From Dehalococcoidia bacterium (lineage in GTDB: Bacteria > Chloroflexota > Dehalococcoidia > Tepidiformales > Tepidiformaceae): DNA of 11,312 nt. The translations under genes were made by a program, and so were the position numbers. The DNA lies in the NCBI GenBank assembly GCA_009838385.1, contig VXRS01000230.1, forward strand, positions 1-11,312. The letters run 5' to 3'. Numbering within the stretch: position 1 is the stretch's first letter; each line of letters starts with the position of its first letter. The notes beneath the pieces are model-generated. The model saw only the letters and a list, made by a program, of their open reading frames with translations, was not told where the DNA came from and made no database searches. Below, one piece after another: positions 6,565 through 11,312 of the stretch.

Positions 6565-6570
6565 TACACT
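6565..6570 (+). promoter_or_regulatory. -10 box TACACT for leaderless antiporter gene
   Basis: TACACT is followed by 8 nt and the GTG at 6579. It is identical to the hexamer before the LON-domain gene. It lies in the 26-bp gap after the PAP2 stop and supports the later start of the antiporter rather than the ATG at 6450. Confidence 0.55.
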
Positions 6571-6578
6571 CCGCACTC

Positions 6579-8438
6579 GTGGAGATTGATGTCGCCCTCA
6601 GGGCGGCCGCCGCCATTGCCGGAGCCGCTGCGCTCGGTCAGATCATCTCCCGCCGCTTCCCCATCCCCCTGCCCCTCTTCCTGCTCGCCGCCGGCCTCCT
6701 GCTCGGCCGCGACGGCCTGAACATCGTCCGGTCCCACGAGCTCGAGGATCTCATCCGCATCGTCGTCGTCCTCGCCGTCGCCCTCATCGTCTTCGAGGGG
6801 GGCACGGCGCTGCGGCTCGCCTCCCTCCGCACCCTCGCGCCCGTCGTCCGCAACATCATCGTGCTCGGGCTTCTCGTGACCCCCACCGTCGGCGCTTTCG
6901 CCGCCTGGGTTTTCCTCGACTTCGATTGGCGCATGGCCTTCCTCTTCGGCGCCCTCGTGAGCGTCACCGGACCGAGCGTGCTCACCCCCCTCCTCCGCTC
7001 CATCCGCGTCGACGATCGCCTCCGCGACATCCTCGCCAGCGAGGGCGTCATCATCGACCCGTTCGGCGCCCTCCTCACGCTGTTCCTCCTCGAGATCGTC
7101 CTCGCCGAGACGCTCAACGTCGCCGGACCGACCTGGTGGGTGATCGAACGCCTGCTGATCGGGCTGGCGGTGGGCGCGGGAGGCGCGTTCGTCGTCTGGC
7201 TGCTGTCGCGCACCGTGAAGCGGCTCGGCGGCCGCGAGATGGCTCTCTTCGTCATCGGAGCCGCCGTCGCCGCTTTCGCCGTGGCCGAGTCGCTCGCGCA
7301 CGAGTCCGGACTGGTGGCGATGGTCCTGATGGCCATCGCCATCGGGAACCTCCGCCTCCCCCAGCGCGAGCGCGTCGATGACCTGCAGGAGTCGGTCACC
7401 GTCTGGCTCATCGCCAGCGTCTACGTGCTCCTCGCCGCCGGCATCAGCATCGACGACCTCACCGGCCTCTGGCCCGAGGGACTCATCGTCGTCGCCATCC
7501 TTGCCCTGGTCGGACGCCCGCTCCTGATCGTGCTGGCCAGCATCCGCTCGGGCCTCAACTGGCGCGAGCAGGCCTTCCTCTCCGCGGTCGCCCCCCGTGG
7601 CGTGGTTGCCGCCTCCCTCGCCGGGGTTGTCGCCGTCGAGGCGAGCTCCCTGGCGGGGAGCGACGCCTCCCGCCTCGTCGCCATGGTCTTCGTCGTCATC
7701 CTTCTCACCATCGGAATACAATCCGCCTATGCGGGAGCACTCGCGCGACTCCTCCGGGTCCAGCCGATGACCACCGTTGTTGCAGGCGCAGGCGAGGTCG
7801 GAAGGCGTGTCGCCACCCTGATCGCGGGCTCGGGCGAGCCCGTCCTCGTCGTCGAAACGGACGAGGACGCGGTCATGCAGGCACGCGAGGAGGGACTCGA
7901 GGTCCTGATCGGCGATATCTCCGATACAGCCGTCCTCGAGAAGATCCGCCTCAACGAGGCGAAGGCTCTCCTGCTGGCCACTCCCGACGACGCCCGCAAC
8001 CTGTTGGCCGCTCAGCTCGCCCGCTCGAAATTCAATTGCGAGTCCGTCTTCGTCCGCGTGAACGATGTCGCCAACATCGAGGCCTTCCAGAAGCTCGGCG
8101 TCGTGCCCGTGAGCCAGTCGGAGGCCGTTGCGTCCGAGCTCGCCCGCATGGTCGCCGGCCCCATGTTCCAGGACGTGCTCGCCCAGGTTGCCGAGGATGT
8201 CACCGTCGCCCGCGTCGTGGTCACCTCCGCCTCGGCGCAGCGCGAGATTCAGGCCATCCCCGAGCTTCGCGGGACCCTCGTCGTGCTCGTCACCCGCGGG
8301 AGCGACTCCGTCATCCCCAACGGCCGCACCGAGCTGCGCCTCGGCGACATTGTCACCATCTTCGGCAGCCTCCAGGACCTCGCCATTGCCCGCGGCGGTC
8401 TGTCCGTCGTCCCCGAGCCAGAGCCCATCATCTCGTAG
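6579..8438 (+). CDS. CPA-family cation:proton antiporter with TrkA-N/TrkA-C (RCK) domain
   Basis: A 619-aa membrane transporter: about 12 hydrophobic segments over residues 1-392, then a cytoplasmic RCK module. Transport-domain marks are GALVSVTGPSVLTPLL (124-139), SEGVIIDPFGALL (154-166, with E155 and the ion-binding candidate D160) and SAVAPRGVVAAS (335-346), typical of NhaP-type exchangers. The RCK part begins at about 397 with the Rossmann motif VVAGAGEVGRR (G403-x-G405-x-x-G408) and VVETD ending the second strand, indicating NAD(H) or nucleotide sensing. A TrkA-C-like domain follows at about 550-605. It probably exchanges Na+ or K+ for H+ under nucleotide control. The frame is open upstream to 6450, but those residues are arginine-rich, unlike the family and overlap PAP2. 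GTG at 6579 begins right before the first helix and follows a TACACT box. Confidence 0.9.
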   Translation: MEIDVALRAAAAIAGAAALGQIISRRFPIPLPLFLLAAGLLLGRDGLNIVRSHELEDLIRIVVVLAVALIVFEGGTALRLASLRTLAPVVRNIIVLGLLVTPTVGAFAAWVFLDFDWRMAFLFGALVSVTGPSVLTPLLRSIRVDDRLRDILASEGVIIDPFGALLTLFLLEIVLAETLNVAGPTWWVIERLLIGLAVGAGGAFVVWLLSRTVKRLGGREMALFVIGAAVAAFAVAESLAHESGLVAMVLMAIAIGNLRLPQRERVDDLQESVTVWLIASVYVLLAAGISIDDLTGLWPEGLIVVAILALVGRPLLIVLASIRSGLNWREQAFLSAVAPRGVVAASLAGVVAVEASSLAGSDASRLVAMVFVVILLTIGIQSAYAGALARLLRVQPMTTVVAGAGEVGRRVATLIAGSGEPVLVVETDEDAVMQAREEGLEVLIGDISDTAVLEKIRLNEAKALLLATPDDARNLLAAQLARSKFNCESVFVRVNDVANIEAFQKLGVVPVSQSEAVASELARMVAGPMFQDVLAQVAEDVTVARVVVTSASAQREIQAIPELRGTLVVLVTRGSDSVIPNGRTELRLGDIVTIFGSLQDLAIARGGLSVVPEPEPIIS

Positions 8439-8458
8439 CCGCGCCTGTCGGAAGTCGC

Positions 8459-8464
8459 TACGAT
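8459..8464 (+). promoter_or_regulatory. -10 box TACGAT for the small membrane protein gene
   Basis: TACGAT is followed by 6 nt and the GTG at 8471, the same leaderless geometry as at 5250. It lies in the 32-bp gap after the antiporter stop. Confidence 0.5.
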
Positions 8465-8470
8465 CGAACC

Positions 8471-8824
8471 GTGAGGCTCCTGCTCCTGCTGCTGCTTCCG
8501 GGCCTTGTGGGCTTGATAGGACTGGTACTGCGCACCTGGATCGCGATGCGCATGGCCGAGCGCAACCGCATCGTCGATGCCACGGTCACCGATGTCCGCT
8601 CCTCGCCCGCCGATCCCGAGGAAGCGGCCTCCCGCTCTCGCGGTCGCTTGCGCCGCCGCGAGCCCCCGCCATGTGGCCGCCACAACCTCCACCTGCTCTT
8701 CCGCCTCGTCGGTGGGGAGGACAGTTGTCGTCACTGTGTGGCCATCGAGCGCGCCCAGTACGAAGCCGATGCCGCCGCCGCCGTCGATGCCGCCGAGCAG
8801 GCCCTGCGCGGCGACCGTTCCTAG
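8471..8824 (+). CDS. Small single-pass membrane protein with possible CxxH/CxxC metal site
   Basis: A 117-aa protein I do not recognise. Residues 3-20 form one leucine-rich membrane segment (LLLLLLLPGLVGLIGLVL), followed by arginines (R21, R27, R31, R33), which by the positive-inside rule puts the C-terminal part in the cytoplasm. The soluble part has an Arg-rich stretch (55-65), then C68-x2-H71 and C86-x2-C89, spaced like a small zinc-binding element, and ends in an Ala-rich helix (92-112). The GTG at 8471 is chosen for its TACGAT box 6 nt upstream; the reading frame is open further upstream, but that part lies inside the antiporter gene and is composition shadow. It converges with the cysteine desulfurase gene, only 3 bp between stops. 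Function is unknown; metal binding is inference from four residues. Confidence 0.65.
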   Translation: MRLLLLLLLPGLVGLIGLVLRTWIAMRMAERNRIVDATVTDVRSSPADPEEAASRSRGRLRRREPPPCGRHNLHLLFRLVGGEDSCRHCVAIERAQYEADAAAAVDAAEQALRGDRS

Positions 8825-8827
8825 CGG

Positions 8828-10003
8828 TTAGCGCGCAGCCACCGCCGACAGCCGCGCCCGTTCCACCTCCCCCGGAAGCGCCTCAAGGACGGTCGCGATG
8901 TCCGCTTCCGTCGTGCCCTCGCCCAGGCTGAAACGCACGCTCCCCGCCGCCCGCCGGATGGGTACGCCCATCGCCAGAAGCACGTGCGATGGTTCCCACA
9001 TGGCGTTCGAGCAGGCGCTGCCGGTGCTCGCGGCGATTCCGCGAGCGTCCAGGCGCGCCACCAGGTCGTCCCCCTCGATTCCGTCGAAGGAGATGTTCAG
9101 GTTGTTCGGCAGGCAGTTCTCCTGGCAGCCGTTCGTCTCCGCGTCCGGGACTGCCGCCAGCACGCCCTCGCGCAGCCGTTCCCGCAGCGCCCGCACGCGC
9201 GCCGACCGCTCCCCTACGTTCGTGCTCGCAAGCTCCAGGGCCTTCGCCGTCCCCACGATGCCGGCCACGTTCTCTGTGCCGGCGCGCTTCTGCATCTCCT
9301 GGCCGCCGCCGAGCAGCAGCGCATGGAAGGGCGTGGCCCGCCGCAGGAACAGCACCCCGCTTCCCTTCGGCCCTCCGAACTTGTGCGACGATAGGCTCAG
9401 CGCATCGACCCCCAGCGTCTGCATGTCCAGCGGTGTCCAGCCCGCCGCCTGCACGGCGTCGGTGTGCAGCATCACCCGGTGGCGCTGGCGTGCCGCGTAC
9501 TCCCGCAGGATGCCCGCCAGTTCCGAGATAGGCTCGATCGTCCCCACCTCGTTGTTCGCCAGCATCACGCTCGCCAGCACCGTGTCGGGACGAAGCGCCC
9601 GCTCGAATTCCTCCGGGCTGACGTGTCCGAACCCGTCGCACCCGAGCGTCGTCACTTCGAATCCGATCTCCTCGAGGAACTGGGCTGCGTGCAATCCCGC
9701 GTGGTGCTCGATTGCGGTCGTGACAACGTGCGAGCCCGCGCCCGCCCGGCGCATGGCGTAGGCGATGCCGACCATCGCCGTATTGATGGCCTCCGTGCCC
9801 CCGCTCGTGAAGAGCACTTCCGAGTTTCTCGCGTTCAGGCAGCTCGCAACCGAGTCCCGGGCGTCATCCACCGCCTGCTGCGCGATTCGCCCCGCCTCGT
9901 AGTGGCCGCTCGGGTTGCCGAACCGCTCGCCGAGGAAGGGCAGCATGGCTTCCCGCGCCTCCGGGCGCAGGGGCGTTGTGGCGGCGTGGTCGAGGTAAAC
10001 CAT
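8828..10003 (-). CDS. Cysteine desulfurase, NifS/IscS type
   Basis: A 391-aa pyridoxal-phosphate enzyme of aminotransferase class V that removes sulfur from cysteine as a persulfide for Fe-S clusters and thio-modified tRNA. It opens with VYLDHAATTPLRPEA. H101 lies in AIEHHAG, NNEVGT is at 150-155, HTDAVQAAG at 180-188, and the PLP-binding lysine is K208 in SLSSHKFGGPKG. The active-site cysteine is C331 in STGSACSNAMWEPSH, a group I (IscS/NifS) loop. All catalytic residues are present and length is normal. The frame is open to 10099, but that extension is Ser/Gly/Arg-rich and not family-like. The ATG at 10003 starts directly before the conserved block and has a TAGGCT box 7 nt upstream. No scaffold protein or mnmA gene is adjacent in the window, so a specific iscS or nifS role cannot be chosen. 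Confidence 0.95.
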   Translation of the reverse strand: MVYLDHAATTPLRPEAREAMLPFLGERFGNPSGHYEAGRIAQQAVDDARDSVASCLNARNSEVLFTSGGTEAINTAMVGIAYAMRRAGAGSHVVTTAIEHHAGLHAAQFLEEIGFEVTTLGCDGFGHVSPEEFERALRPDTVLASVMLANNEVGTIEPISELAGILREYAARQRHRVMLHTDAVQAAGWTPLDMQTLGVDALSLSSHKFGGPKGSGVLFLRRATPFHALLLGGGQEMQKRAGTENVAGIVGTAKALELASTNVGERSARVRALRERLREGVLAAVPDAETNGCQENCLPNNLNISFDGIEGDDLVARLDARGIAASTGSACSNAMWEPSHVLLAMGVPIRRAAGSVRFSLGEGTTEADIATVLEALPGEVERARLSAVAAR

Positions 10004-10010
10004 CCGGCTC

Positions 10011-10016
10011 AGCCTA
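10011..10016 (-). promoter_or_regulatory. -10 box TAGGCT for leaderless cysteine desulfurase gene
   Basis: TAGGCT on the minus strand, then 7 nt, then the ATG at 10003. It matches the leaderless geometry of four other genes here and lies in the 49-bp gap after the Yip1-family gene. No Shine-Dalgarno is present. Confidence 0.5.
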
Positions 10017-10052
10017 GCAGAGCCCCGCCTCCCGTTCGCTCGCGCCGGTGCG

Positions 10053-10628
10053 TCAGAATTCGTAGTAGAGCCCGAACTGCCCCGCCCCGATTGGCGCATC
10101 CGGCCCCGACGACGAGATGGCCACCACCCCCAGCACCAGCACCATGAACCCGAATCCGATCAGACACGACACCACCACCTGCAACGGTTCCGCCCCCGTC
10201 GCCGCCTGCACCGCGTAGATCATCGCCACCAGCAGGAGGGCCAGTGGCATCAGCGCGAACAGCGGGTAGAGCACCGGCAGGAACATCCCCATCGAGAGCG
10301 CCAGCGGCGCCGCCGCGTAGCCCATCGTTCGCACGATCGCCAGCAGGTCCACCTGCACGCGGAAGAACTGCACCATCAGCACATAGATCAGGAGCGCCGC
10401 CGCCCCGTACATCGCCGCCAGGAACAGCGAGCCCAGCAGGAACGAGTTGATGAACGCATTGGGCGGCGTGTAGCTCGCGCCCTCCCAGTGGAGCCAGGCG
10501 CCGAGGCCCGCGAGCAGGCAGGCCCCGCCCGCCACGATTAGCGACGAACCGAGCTCCCGCTCGTCGTCCCGCACTTCCTCGAAGACGCCCGTGTCGAGGA
10601 ACACCATCCGCACGAGCCGTTCCAGCAC
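10053..10628 (-). CDS. Yip1-family integral membrane protein
   Basis: A 191-aa protein with about five membrane segments (near residues 28-46, 61-88, 103-120, 122-143, 150-172). The opening LERLVRMVFLDTGVFEEVRDDE, with a short amphipathic helix then membrane segments, and the RTMGYAAAPLALSM block (100-113) are those of bacterial Yip1-domain (PF04893-type) proteins. Their function in bacteria is unknown; the eukaryotic relatives act in membrane trafficking. The GTG at 10628 gives a family-like N-terminus and has GGAAAGG just before it, close to the start. The frame stays open upstream to a TAG at 10721-10719, but that stretch has no ATG or GTG codon that I can find. It is followed by the cysteine desulfurase gene after 49 bp and preceded by a long gap from rsmG. 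Confidence 0.75.
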   Translation of the reverse strand: MLERLVRMVFLDTGVFEEVRDDERELGSSLIVAGGACLLAGLGAWLHWEGASYTPPNAFINSFLLGSLFLAAMYGAAALLIYVLMVQFFRVQVDLLAIVRTMGYAAAPLALSMGMFLPVLYPLFALMPLALLLVAMIYAVQAATGAEPLQVVVSCLIGFGFMVLVLGVVAISSSGPDAPIGAGQFGLYYEF

Positions 10629-10718
10629 GACCTTTCCGGGTCGCGGATCAATGCCGGTGACCCGGTCTGCTGCCCGCTGCAGGGCGCTGGAGAGAAAGTT
10701 CAGGAACCTCAGGCGCGT

Positions 10719-10811
10719 CTACCCCCTTCGTTCGCGAAGCTCCTCGCTGAAGCGAACGCGAACAATCGATCCGGGGAAATAGTCCCACGGGACAGCTTCG
10801 CACTCTAGCAC
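10719..10811 (-). CDS. Possible 30-aa small ORF upstream of the Yip1 gene
   Basis: GTG at 10811 to TAG at 10721-10719 encodes a 30-residue peptide containing AVPWDYFPGSIVRVRF and a charged tail ending RERRG. It reads like a real protein segment, with aromatic residues and an alternating strand. It begins just after the rsmG stop, with GAGG a few bases upstream. It shares the frame of the Yip1 gene, from which only the TAG and about 30 further codons separate it. It could be a small protein, a leader peptide, or the remnant 5' end of a longer Yip1 protein. It could also be chance, since the TAGAGT promoter candidate overlaps its first codons. Confidence 0.3.
   Translation of the reverse strand: MLECEAVPWDYFPGSIVRVRFSEELRERRG
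10729..10758. repeat. Inverted repeat in the rsmG-Yip1 gap
   Basis: CGTTCGC (10729-10735) pairs with GCGAACG (10752-10758); inside it AGC (10738-10740) pairs with GCT (10746-10748) around a TCCTC loop, giving an interrupted hairpin. A shifted pairing, GTTCGCG (10730-10736) with CGCGAAC (10757-10763), is also possible. No T-run follows on either strand. It may be a leader structure or a protein-binding site. Confidence 0.35.
10802..10807 (-). promoter_or_regulatory. Possible -10 box TAGAGT upstream of the Yip1 gene
   Basis: TAGAGT on the minus strand resembles the other TAnnnT boxes here but lies about 173 nt before the GTG at 10628, so any transcript would carry a long leader containing the inverted repeat at 10729-10758. 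No -35 element is clear. Confidence 0.3.
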
Positions 10812-10824
10812 AGGCCTCTACTGC

Positions 10825-11312
10825 TCAGGATGCCGCGAGCGGCCGCTTCTCGGGCATGCCGGGCCTTCTTGGATATCGCGACGGTGTTGCCCCCCGCTTC
10901 CGGAACAGCAGCACGCGCATCTGGCCCGCGACTTCGCTTCGCATCTGTTTCGTGCCCGTGTGCTCGCAGTTGAGCGCCTCCAGGGCGGTCCCTGCCTCCG
11001 CGAGCTCCGCCTCTCCCCTCGATCCCTTCACGGCGGCGATCGTCCCGCCGGTCGCCGCCAGGGGCGCGGTGTACTCCAGCAGCACCGGCAGGGGCGCGAC
11101 CGCGCGCGCGATCACGAGGTCGGCCCGCTCCCGCAGCGTTCCTCGCCCCGCTTCCTCCGCCCGCTCCCCGTAAGCCGTCACGTTCGACAGCCCGAGCGCT
11201 TCCGCTATCTCCTCCAGAAGGTCCGCCCGCTTCCGCCGCGCCTCCACCAGGTGGACCTCCACCCCCGGCGCGACCGCTGCGATGACCAGCCCGGGAAAGC
11301 CGCCCCCGCTCC
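10825..11312 (-). CDS. rsmG: 16S rRNA (guanine-527-N7) methyltransferase RsmG, 5' part beyond the window
   Basis: Methylates N7 of G527 of 16S rRNA using S-adenosylmethionine. The visible 3' part begins inside the SAM-binding motif I (SGGGFPGL at the right edge, complement of 11310-11287). HLVEARRKRADLL follows, then IARAVAPLPVLLEYTAPL (the family's RAVAxLxxLxEY block) and TIAAVKG. It ends with the family's C-terminal block RYPRRPGMPEKRPL before a TGA at 10827-10825. The GTG at 11262 that could be read as a start is an internal valine, since the motif I residues are encoded upstream of it in the same frame. About the first 70-90 residues of a normal RsmG are outside the window. Loss of RsmG is known to give low-level streptomycin resistance in several bacteria. 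Confidence 0.92.
   Translation of the reverse strand, partial: SGGGFPGLVIAAVAPGVEVHLVEARRKRADLLEEIAEALGLSNVTAYGERAEEAGRGTLRERADLVIARAVAPLPVLLEYTAPLAATGGTIAAVKGSRGEAELAEAGTALEALNCEHTGTKQMRSEVAGQMRVLLFRKRGATPSRYPRRPGMPEKRPLAAS

Larger units (their letters stand above)
10629..10824. other. 196-bp gap between rsmG and the Yip1 gene
   Basis: Contains no tRNA or recognisable structured RNA that I can see. On the minus strand it holds a TAGAGT box (10807-10802), a possible 30-codon ORF and an inverted repeat, each listed separately. The composition is slightly less GC-rich than the flanking genes. It probably carries the promoter of the Yip1 gene, with a leader of about 165 nt if TAGAGT is used. 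Confidence 0.5.

Noticed and set aside
6450..6578. Upstream ATG extension of the antiporter gene
   Set aside because: It overlaps the PAP2 gene by about 100 bp, is Arg/Pro-rich and unlike the antiporter family's N-terminus; GTG 6579 directly precedes the first membrane helix and has a TACACT box.
6489..7721. A 410-codon open frame on the minus strand opposite the antiporter
   Set aside because: Composition is dominated by Asp, Glu, Gly and His with no recognisable domain; the plus strand encodes a well-marked transporter.
10004..10099. Upstream extension of the cysteine desulfurase to 10099
   Set aside because: The extra residues are Ser/Gly/Arg-rich, run into the end of the Yip1 gene, and the conserved N-terminal block VYLDHAATT begins right after the ATG at 10003.
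1..11312. CRISPR arrays, tRNA or rRNA genes, insertion sequences, phage genes or attachment sites
   Set aside because: I saw no repeated spacer-repeat units, no tRNA-like T-loop with acceptor pairing, no transposase or integrase, and no long direct or inverted repeats in either strand.

Overview
The window is very GC-rich and its genes strongly prefer codons ending in C or G. It carries no phage, transposon, plasmid or rRNA signature. The gene set (family III CoA-transferase, a 4-hydroxyphenylacetate 3-hydroxylase/4-hydroxybutyryl-CoA dehydratase superfamily protein, free-standing LON domain, PAP2, CPA-type antiporter with an RCK module, NifS/IscS, Yip1, RsmG), together with promoters that put a TAnnnT box 6-8 nt before a GTG/ATG, suggests a chromosomal piece of a high-GC Chloroflexota-like bacterium, perhaps Dehalococcoidia-related. 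That placement is an inference from style and content; an actinobacterial or Deinococcota source cannot be excluded from this window alone.

Layout. (1) 1-1259 (+): 3' part of a CaiB/BaiF CoA-transferase running in from the left; the GTG at 24 is internal. (2) 1273-3097 (-): a two-gene block of lower GC and different codon use, a 443-aa protein with a PD-(D/E)XK-nuclease-like N-terminal half followed by an unrecognised 147-aa protein. It meets the CoA-transferase tail to tail over a perfect 9-bp hairpin. (3) 3245-5199 (+): an AbfD/HpaB-like protein overlapped by 1 nt by a divergent HPRT-like phosphoribosyltransferase. (4) 5250-8824 (+): LON-domain protein, PAP2 phosphatase, cation/H+ antiporter with TrkA-N/TrkA-C, and a small membrane-anchored cysteine-containing protein. 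(5) 8828-11312 (-): cysteine desulfurase, Yip1-family membrane protein, a roughly 200-bp gap with a possible short ORF, and the 3' part of rsmG running off the right edge.

How the genes relate. The CoA-transferase and AbfD/HpaB-like genes look like acyl-CoA or aromatic catabolism, interrupted by the foreign-looking minus-strand pair. The remaining genes are mostly housekeeping or membrane functions without an evident common pathway. The most unusual features are: a repeated leaderless-promoter design at five genes; an AbfD-like enzyme in which three of the four Fe-S ligands appear replaced; its translationally coupled HPRT-like partner with several altered active-site positions; and the nuclease-like pair of atypical composition. 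I see no complete new defence system or other clearly undescribed system, and these findings are leads rather than demonstrations.
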